Under the pieces are notes generated by a model that saw nothing but the letters and a program-made list of their open reading frames with translations, was not told the DNA's origin and did not search any database. 64,000 bases of DNA from the NCBI GenBank assembly GCA_947359465.1, contig OX375872.1, positions 7,200,137 to 7,264,136 of the forward strand, given 5' to 3'. This DNA comes from Metellina segmentata. Lineage: Eukaryota > Arthropoda > Arachnida > Araneae > Tetragnathidae. How positions within the stretch are numbered: position 1 is the first letter of the stretch; the number at the start of each line of letters is the position of its first letter. The position numbers and the translations under genes are program-made. Of this stretch, positions 54,795 through 63,510 are shown in pieces.

Positions 54795-55520
54795 GAAGGC
54801 TACGGAGATGCGTTCGGGCGAATAGACGAGCAACTGTTGAGCTACTGACCGCCCAGATGAACCAAGGGGCTACCAAGAGTGTATCTTCAACAACGGTTCA
54901 GCGAACGTTGCTGCGCATGGGCCTCCGCAGCAGACGCCTGGTTAATGCGCCTATGCTGACTGCTGTTCATCGGCGACGAAGGCTGGAATTTCAGGTGGCG
55001 ACAGGTGGCCTTTTCCGACGAATCACGTATTATGCTCCATCGGACAGATGGACATTGGCGTATACGGCGTGAAACGTCTGAACGCAAACACCCTGAATCA
55101 ATTGCTATGGATCCTCAACCGCGTAATGTAGCGCAGCTGGCCACGGCACTGGAGTAGGCATGGCTCAACATCCCAGTGAACACCTTTAGAAACCTAATTG
55201 ACTCTCTTCCTGCACGTCTCGCAGCGGTCCGCTCTGCCAAAGGTGGTTATTCTGGCTTTTGACAGGTGGTCACATTAATGTGACTGGCCTGTGTATTATG
55301 GAGGGCAGCAGAAAAGGCAGCACACAAAAACATTAAAACCCAAACTTTTCAACCATAAATTTTTCAACTAAACATATTGCTATCAGCTGTGGTTCAAAGA
55401 AATACGGGATCGCCATATTGCATCCTCAGGGTTGCCAGTTTTCATATTTCACAACTTTTTAGTTTCTCGGAATCCTACGTGGTTGCTTGTATAGCTTGTT
55501 TACAGTTACCCCGCCTGAAC

Positions 55521-55877
55521 TTAAATACATATAAACATTTTCCTTGTTGGTTCTTCAAAAACATTCTTAGTTAAACATCAAAATCAAGTGCATAAAAATT
55601 TCACTTATGTCGTGTAGTTATTTAACGTTAGCGTATAAATAACTTTTATTTAATACAATCTTGTTTAATTAGCCATAAAGCTTAAAGCTCCGATTGCTCG
55701 TTATTAAAAAATTTGACTATCTTGCTCGACGAACTGAATCGGGGGTTGAACCCCCAACTCCCCTGGTTACGCCCATGAACTAATGTACCATTGACTTCAT
55801 TGTTTTATTACACAAGTAAAACACTGGTGAATTAAGTTATGAATAGTTTGAGTAGTTTTTAACAAAGGGTTAATTTG

Positions 55878-55880
<3 letters not shown>
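55521..55880. other. No clear feature
   Basis: AT-rich, with GGGGGTTGAACCCCC (inverted) at about 55740-55755 and CCCTGGTTACGCCCATG at 55768-55785, an inverted match to 51289-51306. Confidence 0.4.

Positions 55881-55950
<70 letters not shown>
55881..55950. repeat. (TA)n microsatellite
   Basis: About 35 uninterrupted TA units. It lies directly left of the second CAGGGCTCC-type element, which appears to have landed in it. Confidence 0.95.
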
Positions 55951-55953
<3 letters not shown>

Positions 55954-56584
55954 ATCACATGGCTCCTAACACGTCACCTTTTTGACATTTTGTCACTTTT
56001 TCAGGGATTTTAAGTTCTTAAATCTTATTTAGAGAAGAAACATTTTTGGTGCACAGTTAAAAAAATTCATTTCCTCTATAAAAAAAGTCGTTCGTATGAA
56101 TTGAATTTCGAAATGCGCACTCATTTCCACCGCAAGAATGAATTCGTACCGTTTCAATTGTAAAAGGATACTTCACGTTGCTCGTGGTGTATTAGCAGCA
56201 AGTTCTGGAAATTTTCCCACAGAAAACAGCTATCAGTAAAATGAAGCGGCGAAGTTTAAGGGAAGCAGGGCCATCTGCATGTCCGACCCTTCTTACCTAA
56301 TTACCTAACTTGAGTGGCATTTACGACTAACGTTTTCCTTTCATAGAATTGTGTGGCGTATCATTTGGCGCAAGATATATATCACTGGTCGACAGGGTCG
56401 AACAATAGGAGTAACCCTCCAGGAGGTCAGACGCTGACAGCTCGTAAATGGTGATCGATGCCAGTGGTACTTAAAAGGGGGATAACATCCTCCATACACA
56501 AAGCTGAGGGCAGTCTCAACAGACCCATTTTATTTTCGGATTCTGGAATAAGACGAGAATGGAGAGGTCAAGGGACCGGACAAA

Positions 56585-57045
56585 TCAAGCTGATATTAAC
56601 GCAACGTTAACCCAGGAGGATCCCAGGTATATTGTGGGTCTGATTATGTCTAGAAGGTATAGATACGTTAGGGTAAACTCTGAAAGGACAATGGAATCTT
56701 CAATATGTATGATAATTTTGCACTCGAAGGTGTCTTCGGCCAAGTTTTTAATTGGATACATCATCAACCTCTCACACATTCTAAGCGCTCGAAGCTCCCC
56801 ATCGAGAACCCCGACGTTCCTGTCTATGGAACGGATGCTATTCACGCGCTGCTATCTTTGTGGCACAGAAATGAGGGCATGAAAATCTTAATGGACTTCA
56901 GACGTTTCTTCAGGAGTTTGAAATCTGAAAGATTCCAAACCCCTTTATAACCAGAGATTGTAAAAATTTCGTCCGTTTCTGTATCCAGAGGGTTAAATAT
57001 TAAAAGAGCATTGCGAATGTATTGAAAATCATTCTCTGTTATCAT
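56585..57045 (-). other. Open segments in the shared middle of the element, unknown
   Basis: Read leftwards: NDFQYIRNALLIFNPLDTET, then KLLKKRLKSIKIFMPSFLCH, and in another frame RNVGVLDGELRALRMCERLM. The second part is also open in copy 1 (21860-22219). It could be a coding exon on the strand opposite to the coiled-coil frame, or merely a conserved repeat read by chance. I recognise no family. Confidence 0.3.
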
Positions 57046-57102
57046 CGGAAGTTGATTGTTACAATTTCTTGAGTTTTTTTAGTGAAAGTCAGTTTTTAAA
57101 AC

Positions 57103-57125
57103 TATATATATATATATATATATAT
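57103..57125. repeat. (TA)n microsatellite, short
   Basis: About 11 TA units between the shared middle part and Helitron B of copy 2. Confidence 0.9.
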
Positions 57126-57291
57126 TAATGGACTCAGTACTTTCTACCCAAAAAAAGAACTAATTAACATTGGGGCAGGTAATATTCACATAATGCATAA
57201 TTAACAATTCACCTTTTTTGGTGTCAATCACATCAAAGCTAATGAATATGGTAAGGGTTGCATATAAAGCCTACAGTGACTATTTAGAAGA

Positions 57292-58024
57292 CTAGGGGGC
57301 CCCCGCCCCCTGCTCTCTTGCGCTCGCCAACCCCCGGGGATAGCTACTCTATCCCATTAGGTTTGCTTCGCAAACCAACATTCCTTTCGCAGAGTGAATC
57401 TCCTGAACAGCGAAACTATCTTAATAATTCGTCTAATCTTGAGGTGGCTTTCCGTTCTGTGACGTCACAGCTTCGCCCCCTCTTCGCTTACGCTTGACGA
57501 CCCTTGGGGATTGCTGCGTAGTGCCGTTGGTTTGCGAAGCAAACCAATACTCCTTTCGCAAGTGATTTCACTTTTTTTTTTTTAGTTTGACATTTATTGC
57601 ACCCTAAACTAACAGCCGCATTAGTAAAAAAACCTCTACATCTTTTTTCCTGTACAATTTTAAGTAAACCGTGTTAATCTCCTAGATTTACGATCTGCAC
57701 TTCGTACTTTGTCAGTAAACCGTCTGAGAGCAGAGTGAAAAAAGCGAGCCATTTTCCTCGCCAAATAAAAATAAATCGTTTTTATGGCAATTGTTGCTAC
57801 GATAAATTTGATATCTGGCAAACCCGATAATCGAAAATGCAACGCACACCTGACTGGAACCTTCTCTGCGAACTAAAAAATACGAAATTTGTGTGACTAA
57901 CTTTTGATTGCATCAAATTTATTTATGAACCAATTTTTAAAATAATTGTACCGTAAGAAAGAGTACATTCTGAGGTATACTGCGATATTTTCAAAATTAA
58001 AAACTAATAGTAATAAGATATAGA
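57292..58024 (-). mobile_element. Helitron family B, full length, copy 2
   Basis: Left edge A|CTAGGGGGCCCCCG (inverted 3' end). The right edge is ...CTAATAGTAATAAGATATAGA|T, the inverted 5' end. It follows copy 1 (22237-22923) module by module in reverse: AACAGCCGCATTAGTAAAAA, GTACAATTTTAAGTAA and CATTTTTTAGTTCGCA-type. Hairpins GGTTTGCTTCGCAAACC (57360) and GGTTTGCGAAGCAAACC (57529) are present. A diverged partial duplicate of its CCCTAAACTAATAACCGCAT part lies outside at about 58245-58345. Confidence 0.8.
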
Positions 58025-58434
58025 TATGATAGTTTTTAAAAAAAGTAACGAAAATGTCCCGAATTAAAAAAAAATATTATCAAGAACCAAACTGAAGTTT
58101 CTAAAAATACTCAACGAGCTGCAAAAATTTACGTTGAGAAGTACTCTTTTAAAAAAAACTCACGGCTTAAAACTGAAAATTTGTATGTGTTTTGCTCACT
58201 CGCTGAAGAAATTTCGCTTTTCAAACTTTGACACTTAATAAACCCTAAACTAATAACCGCATCGGAAAAAGATCTTTACAGTATTACTTCTCCAGGGAAT
58301 ACGATGAAGAACAAACAATGTTAATTTAATATTTTTCTGATCCGAACTTTCTAGGGAAACAGTCTAAGAATCGAGCTAAACAGCACAGTTTTCAATCCTG
58401 CGGCGGCGGTAACTTTTTTTTAATACAAAGAGAT
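58025..58434. other. Spacer inside copy 2 with a Helitron B scrap
   Basis: ACACTTAATAAACCCTAAAC with TAATAACCGCATCGG at 58231-58266 repeats internal Helitron B sequence, so part of a second copy lies here. The rest is unassigned. Confidence 0.45.
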
Positions 58435-58534
58435 AAAACGTAAGGCACAAGAAAAATTAGAGGACAGGAAAGAAAAAGATTTAAAGTAGCTGGCAAAGAA
58501 AAGAATGGTGATAGAAGAACGATAATTTAAAATT

Positions 58535-58786
58535 ATGCGTAAGGAAGAGCATGAGCCGTTGGATAGAGCTTCAAAATTATTAAAGGAAGCAGCACTTGTT
58601 CAGGCAATGATTGAAGGAGCGGCTAAAGTCTTAGATGATGCTGGTCAGCAAAGACAGACTTTAAAAAATGCACATTCTTCTATTGAGAAGAAAAATACAA
58701 AATTAATTTGTCTTTTTCAACAAAAAAAATTAAGACATAAATTTTTGAAGAAAACGAAGAAATTCTTCAAGCTGTGTCAAAAATAA
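58535..58786 (+). pseudogene. Coiled-coil protein frame of the CAGGGCTCC element, copy 2
   Basis: It reads MRKEEHEPLDRASKLLKEAA, LVQAMIEGAAKVLDDAGQQR, QTLKNAHSSIEKKN and FFKLCQK-type before the stop, matching copy 1 apart from an in-frame loss of the NDRFKKVIKNKVFKEA part. Upstream, 58440-58530 carries the same QEKLE.. start with stops. The preservation of frame between copies suggests it was once selected as part of the element's protein. Confidence 0.5.
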
Positions 58787-59081
58787 ACAAATTAAAAAAT
58801 CATATTTCCGATTTAAAAAAAAATTATGTTAATATTTTAAAATGAAGAAAATAAAAATATCCTTCCAAAGAAAGAAAAAGAAAAGATAGGGGTAGCTTGG
58901 GAGGATCTTTTTATTTTCTATCTTTATACTTCAATATATTTAGCATTATTGTTGTTTGTTACTTTTTTTTTTGCTCGATTAGTCACTTTTTGTCACCTTT
59001 TTCTACTCGATTAGTCACTTTTTGTCACCTTTTGGTTTAATTTGTCACCTTTTTGGACCTTGAAACCTGTTAGGAGCCCTG

Positions 59082-59095
59082 ATATATATACACAT

Positions 59096-59181
<86 letters not shown>
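59082..59181. repeat. (TA)n/(TACA)n microsatellite
   Basis: TATACACATACACACATATA followed by about 38 TA units. It borders the right end of copy 2, mirroring the (TA)n on its left. The element thus sits in or between two long TA tracts. Confidence 0.95.
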
Positions 59182-59184
<3 letters not shown>

Positions 59185-59459
59185 CTCAACTGAATGTGGG
59201 ACATTTTTCTCAAGTGAAAGGAGGGTTGAACCCCTCATACGACTATGCATCTGTCTAGTAGTAAATTGACGTGACCATAACACAGTAGAAATCTTATCCC
59301 TTCCATTTTCGATTGAAATAATGAAGATCATTCGATGTCTGCTCGAAGGGATGAGCTGGAGGGACATTTCCTCTTGAAAATGTTATTTCTCTATTTAAGC
59401 ACTTATCTAGATAACATGTGTGATCTTTCGTATCATTTATACTTACTACATTAACTTTC
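59182..59459. other. No feature recognised
   Basis: Nothing recognised between the microsatellite and the unclassified repeat. Confidence 0.4.
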
Positions 59460-59742
59460 ATTTAATTTTTAAGATTTAGCATTAGTTTTAGATTTAGTTA
59501 ATTATTAGATAAATATTACGTTAGAATAATTATAAAAACATGTTTTAGGTCCATAGTTACTGCTGTGACAATACAATGGACGAAATATACATTTATTTGT
59601 TATTTTATCTGTTTTTTTTTTTAATTTGTGTTTGTGTTTATAATGCATTACAAGTCCGTGCTAATACATACGAAAGGTCAGTGTTAACTCTCAAGATCCC
59701 CACTACAGAGGGCTGGTCAAGCAGTTCTTGTCTTCAAGAGGA
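59460..59742 (-). repeat. Unclassified interspersed repeat, copy 2
   Basis: Inverted match to 45103-45385 over the whole length with small differences (see that entry). Open in short stretches only. Confidence 0.6.
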
Positions 59743-59776
59743 AGACAATAACCTGCCAAATGACGAAGACAACACC

Positions 59777-59811
59777 TATACATACATACATACATATATA
59801 TATATATATAT
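59777..59811. repeat. (TACA)n(TA)n microsatellite
   Basis: CTATACATACATACATACAT followed by TA units, next to the unclassified repeat. Confidence 0.85.
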
Positions 59812-60044
59812 TAGTACTAATAAACATCTTCGAACAGTTATCTCAGTGTTTCCGCATCTGACAGGATATGTTCTCTTAGGGTCACATAATGGCAATCAAA
59901 CTATCTGAATCCAGTCAATCAATCTTGGAAAGCGTGATATATTCATAGGGGTAGTAAAATTACTTTTGTCTTTCCCCCGCTGGAAAGAAGCCAAGAATAA
60001 GGAAAATGCCAAACTATTCACCTGGTCGTTTGAAAGAGAGTCTG

Positions 60045-60215
60045 TCGTGGCCTCAAATGTCGTCATGTTGTACAAGTTTGGTTGGAGAGGGTTACAAAAT
60101 CGGGTGTTCTCGTCATCTGGCCATGGTTCAAAAATAACAGGCGTTGCAGTAGGACGTTCGGGATTGATCTCGAACTATTGCCAATAGTCCGTTGTGTTGC
60201 TCCAGTGCGACGTAC
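60045..60215 (+). repeat. tRNA-derived SINE, head missing
   Basis: GTCGTGGCCTCAAATGTCGT, ACAGGCGTTGCAGTAGGACG-like, GGGATTGATCTCGAACTATT and GTCCGTTGTGTTGCTCCAGT match body and tail of the SINE at 37160. The Tc1-like element follows directly. Confidence 0.7.
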
Positions 60216-60501
60216 AGAGGTGTCCAAAATTATCGTTACTAGTATAGAATCACGAATTTCTCAGAAACTGTAAACAAAATTTTATGAATTTGTGTAGAAT
60301 GTGAGACAACACATAATTACGAAGAAAAAAAAATTAAGAACGTTGCATATGATTTAAAACTACATGAAATAATAAAAATAGCAATAATATATGACAAAGT
60401 TCAGAAAAAAAAAATTAAGGCTAATGAATTTAATATGAAATGTGATCCCCCTGACTTGTACACACATATCACAACGTGATTTCATGCTGGCAATAATGTT
60501 G

Positions 60502-60777
60502 TTAACCACCACTTTGGGGAATTAAGTTCCACTCCTCCAGCAATGCAGTCTTCAGGGCATTTATATCTCTAGGAGGAGGATGGCTCTGTGCACCTGTTTT
60601 TCCAAGGTAGTCCCATAAGTTCTCTATCGGGTTCAGATCAGGAGATTTTGCTGGCGACGGTATTTGCTCAATGGCTTCATTTTCAAGGAATTCTACGAGG
60701 TTTACTCGATGTGGACGAGCATTTAAGCGCATAAATAAAAAAATCAGATCCATATGCACCTCTAAAAAGTCGTACAT
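60502..60777 (-). pseudogene. Tc1-like transposase, catalytic C-terminal block
   Basis: It reads LNARPHRVNLVEFLENEAIE, PAKSPDLNPIENLWDYLGKT and GAQSHPPPRDINALKTALLE. In the family the second Asp is in DNARPH; here the D has become L (LNARPH), so this copy cannot be active. SPDLNPIENLWD contains the last Glu. It ends EEWNLIPQSGG at the stop. Confidence 0.8.
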
Positions 60778-61513
60778 AACGTTTTAAGTCATCATCCCGA
60801 TCTTTTGTTGAAAATGTGTAGGGGCGTACTTCCATCGAGCATTCCTCCATCACACCTGCACTACCAAAACGGTGATATTCCATAATTTTCGAAAGAAGAT
60901 TTTGCGTTCCTGACTGTAAAAAGTTTAGAATCAGTTGTTAAACTAAACCTTGCCTTATCAATAAAGATACCATGGGTCCTTCGTTGTTAACACCAGTTCT
61001 TATGTTCTTTGCACCTATTAAAGCGATCCGTCTTGAGCTGTGAAAACGGTGAAGCATATGTCCATGGCTTTCTGACATAAAGGCCTTTTTAATTAAGCCT
61101 TCTGAATACAGTTTGCCGTAATACAACAGTTCCCGTGGCGGCTGCATGCTCTGAATTTAATTGCCAGGCAGTAGCCTTCCTATTATGATGGGCAGTTATT
61201 GCCATATATCGATCTTGAGAAGCAGTTGTTACGACCTTGTCCAGGCTTCCATACAACAATTCCAGAGTTCTGAAATTCCAGTCTTCTAAAACCATTCCAG
61301 TCTTTGACGGAGTTGCAATGCTGTTGAAGTCAGTCGTTGTATCTGTCTACGTGAGTTTAGTCCCACGTCGTGTAGCCGTTGACAAATGGTGCGATCACGT
61401 ATTGGACGATCGAGAAAGGTCTCGTTGGATGTCTTACAACATGTCGATCCTCTCGGTCCGGTTTCTCTAGGCCTTCCTGAGCCTGGTTGACGCTGGCATG
61501 TGCCTTGTTCTAT

Positions 61514-61702
61514 CTACCACTGCCAACAGCGTGCGACAGTAACATCACTACAACCAATATGTTGCGCAATCCGACGATTAGACCATTCACCTTCTCGGAG
61601 GTCAATTACTCGGTCTCTGTCACTCTCCCAGTAGCTTAAATTTCTTTCTTTCTTAATAATTTTTCCTTGGCATAACTCAATGAGAAACGATGTAATCAGC
61701 AT
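61514..61702 (-). pseudogene. Tc1-like transposase, DNA-binding block
   Basis: SDRDRVIDLREGEWSNRRIA followed by QHIGCSDVTVARCWQW is the first helix-turn-helix (paired-like PAI subdomain) of a Tc1 transposase common in spiders and other arthropods. A stop follows the QW, where relatives have EW and a basic hinge. Confidence 0.8.
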
Positions 61703-61912
61703 GAGGCGAAATGAATTTGCTGAGCTACTGAATGTCCTTTTATGGCTCGGTATGCAGCGTGTTTGAGAGCTGCTCTACGCATGGTGCAACGATTCTGAAA
61801 ATTTGAAAATTTGATCATTTGCATCTCCAACGCATATGTACTACTCCTCCAAATTTCATTTATACCGGTCTACTCCTTCCAGGTGCAAATTTTTATTTCG
61901 TCTTGAAGTGTA

Positions 61913-62081
61913 TAAGTTCTTATTTTGTTTCTTTGTGTACATGCAAATTTCTCTGCATGTAAGTGATACTCTGGTAATTAATTTGTGAGTGACAGGTTTC
62001 ATCTAGTACCAGATGAAAGTTACTATTGTCTTACCAAGAGAGTATAATTTACTATACAATTAAATCGTTCAAGAGACGTTG
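61913..62081. other. Short spacer
   Basis: Nothing recognised. Confidence 0.4.
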
Positions 62082-62365
62082 TGGCTGCAGTAGCCCAGTT
62101 GGAAATGTAACGGATTAGCAATCGAAGGGTTGCGAAACTTAGACAAAACAAAGACCGTCGCGTACACGAGGGGAAGTTAAATCTGTCGTGAACTGTAATG
62201 TCCTCACATTGGCGTGGTATCTCAGGTGTTCATCTCGTCATCTGACCGTAGTTCAACTTTACGTGGTGTTCTCGAATCTTTCCATTGTGGATTGATCCCA
62301 ATGCCAATGATTGATCAGCCGCCAATAGCCCGTTGTGTTGCTCTAGTGCGTTGTTAATTAATACT
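62082..62365 (+). repeat. tRNA-derived SINE, nearly full length
   Basis: It has a good A box (TAGCCCAGTTGG near 62091), a degenerate B box (GGGTTGCGAAACTTAG), the CAAAGACCGTCGCGTACAC block, GTCCTCACATTGGCGTGGT, ACGTGGTGTTCTCGAATC, and the tail CCAATAGCCCGTTGTGTTGC. It shows an extra ATGCCAATGATTGATCAGC in the tail relative to 37160. Confidence 0.75.
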
Positions 62366-63414
62366 TTTTCGCTCATGAATTGTGAATCTTGACGTTTATA
62401 ACGCAGAAAAAGAAATTTTCTAAAAATTTGAGGTTAAAATGTAAGCAATACAAAAGAATCGTCAAAACGTTGCTGTGCATTCAAAATAAACTAAAATTTC
62501 CTTGGGGCTGTAGGAATTTTGTCAGGGTAAACACAGGAACATATTTGAAATTCAAAAGCAAACTCAACATGTAAAATTCTGAATTATTCGAAAGGATAGA
62601 CTTTTGGTGTTGGGTTGGTTAATTTATCTGACGAGATCCAACATATATGTGCTTTATTTATTATGTTTTATGACTTCTAAGTGAAGAATTCATCTAGTGG
62701 CTGGGTATAATTCATCCTTAGGTAATTCCTTTCATAAGTTTTGTGTTTGCGAGGGATCAATGTCACATAAGGTTCTATTTGTTTTTAAATTTGCATTTGC
62801 AGTGTTTTTTTTTTTTTAAACTGTTTTCCAACAAATCTTGAAAGTTGCGTTTTTTTATGGTAAGAAGAGAATACATAGGAGATGAGAGACCGAAAAATTA
62901 GTATTCACGGGCCCATGAAAAATACATAGCAATACCATCTATGCACGCCACTGATTGCCTGTACATATATGAAGCTATGGACATCTATAGAGGCCATCTA
63001 GAGCTGTTGTCATGAGAATGGAAAGTTATCTCGATTTAGACGATCTTTAACGCTGTTTAACAGTTGAAGTTCGCTAGATGGGTCAACATTTTGGAGGAAG
63101 AGACAAATCATTACCGATATTATCAGTGTTGTGTAATACTTATCCCTCATGTTGGAGGGGGCAATCCTCAACCATACAAATTTCAGAACACAAGTAGTTC
63201 AGGTCCCTGTAACTGTGGCCCTCTGGGCACTTCTTCTTTACATACTTCACGATCTTGATGTACTCTAGAGACAAGCGCCTCAGCGTACAGCGTAAGTGTC
63301 CGACAAGTTGACTCTGATTTACTCCTCATATATATGTTGTATGGTTGTTGTTAGTAGTATTTCTTGCCAACTGATATTAAGGGTACTTATACTTTAAAGA
63401 GCTTCTTTTCGTGA
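62366..63414. other. No feature recognised
   Basis: AT-rich, no recognised similarity. Open frames at 62389-62574 and 63064-63258 show no motif. Confidence 0.4.
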
Positions 63415-63510
63415 AGCAACGATGGCCTAATGGCTAAAGTCACCCACCTTCAGATTAGCGTCGGCAGCGGAGGATGAGTTCCCGAGATCGAACCCAGGTG
63501 GCGGAAAAAT
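63415..63510 (+). repeat. tRNA-like block (Pol III promoter boxes), probably a SINE head
   Basis: A-box-like TGGCCTAATGGCTAAAG (63423) and, about 60 bp on, a B-box-like GAGATCGAACCCAGG (63484) are spaced as in a tRNA with a long variable arm. The acceptor ends do not pair well, and A-rich sequence follows, so a tRNA-derived SINE or tRNA pseudogene is more likely than a working tRNA. It differs from the SINE family at 37160. Confidence 0.55.

Larger units (their letters stand above)
53225..55262 (+). pseudogene. Tc1-like transposase, split and deleted
   Basis: The ATG at 53225-53227 starts MQKRSDLSNVQKGMIIGFRA. Then comes the helix-turn-helix (GGSISETGNCVNVSRAAVVK, VYRAWQNG), the hinge (RRGTCGAPRAIDDRGERR), then the hAT-like insertion. 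After it the frame goes on at 54799: LRRCVRANRRATVEQLTAQM, NQGATKSVSSTTVQRTLLRM, GLRSRRLVNAPML, then VAFSDESRIMLHRTDGHWRI with the first catalytic Asp (FSDE). The second and third Asp blocks (DNARPH and SPDLNPIE type) are missing. It ends with LATALE*AWLNIPVNTFRNL and LIDSLPARLAAVRSAKGGYS. Apart from the deletion and a TAG the frame is well preserved. Confidence 0.8.
53077..55293 (+). mobile_element. Tc1-like element, internally deleted, hosting a hAT-like element
   Basis: Ends CACAGTCCAGTCACATTAAT and its inverted partner (ATTAATGTGACTGGCCTGTG) are flanked by TA (53075-53076 and 55294-55295). The empty site is present in copies 1 and 2 of the surrounding pogo-like element (CAATATATTATGG type). 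After removal of the hAT-like insert and its duplication, only about 0.86 kb remains, so the transposase gene has lost its middle. Confidence 0.85.
51849..55520 (-). mobile_element. pogo/Tigger-like element, copy 3 (interrupted)
   Basis: Left end GGTAAGGCGGGGTAA, right end TTACCCCGCCTGAAC, same as copies 1 and 2. The Tc1-like element 53077-55293 sits inside. Without it and its TA duplication, about 1.45 kb remains. The transposase tail is read leftwards: KAILPTPT/AKKDVKKF region at 52220-52290, IDGEEFEVLQTFKQN-type at about 52540-52590, and VLSTDQVLSRLKVAEEKK at about 52690-52745. Confidence 0.65.
55958..59081 (+). mobile_element. hAT-like element with CAGGGCTCCTAACA ends, copy 2
   Basis: The left end is slightly mutated (CATGGCTCCTAACACGTC). 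The right end is ACCTGTTAGGAGCCCTG. Same subterminal TTTTTGTCACC repeats and same order of inner parts as copy 1: CxxC frame region (about 56115-56240), shared non-coding middle (56250-56850), Helitron B (57292-58024), coiled-coil frame (58535-58786). It lies in (TA)n, so a TSD cannot be told. Confidence 0.75.
60216..61912 (-). mobile_element. Tc1-like element with decayed transposase
   Basis: The left end TACAGAGGTGTCCAAAATTA is of Tc1 type. A right end is only guessed, from a loosely similar inverted stretch at about 61890-61912, so the limit is approximate. Read leftwards: YWESDRDRVIDLREGEWSNR and RIAQHIGCSDVTVARCWQW (helix-turn-helix, 61640-61514), the hinge and second helix pair in broken frames, KLYSEGLIKKAF near 61100, the AKNIRTGVNNEGPMV part near 61000, then ARPHRVNLVEFLENEAIEQI and SPAKSPDLNPIENLWDYLGK (60720-60590). 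The third catalytic position is Glu here (DD34E type). Confidence 0.75.

Noticed and set aside
56559..56882. Plus-strand open frame in the shared middle of the CAGGGCTCC element
   Set aside because: The corresponding frame is not kept in copy 1. The opposite strand is open in both copies but is also unrecognised.
59042..59269. Tyr/Ile repeat open frames on both strands
   Set aside because: They are translations of the (TA)n microsatellite.
63415..63510. Functional tRNA gene
   Set aside because: A and B boxes are recognisable, but the acceptor stem does not pair and A-rich sequence follows, so a SINE or pseudogene is more likely.
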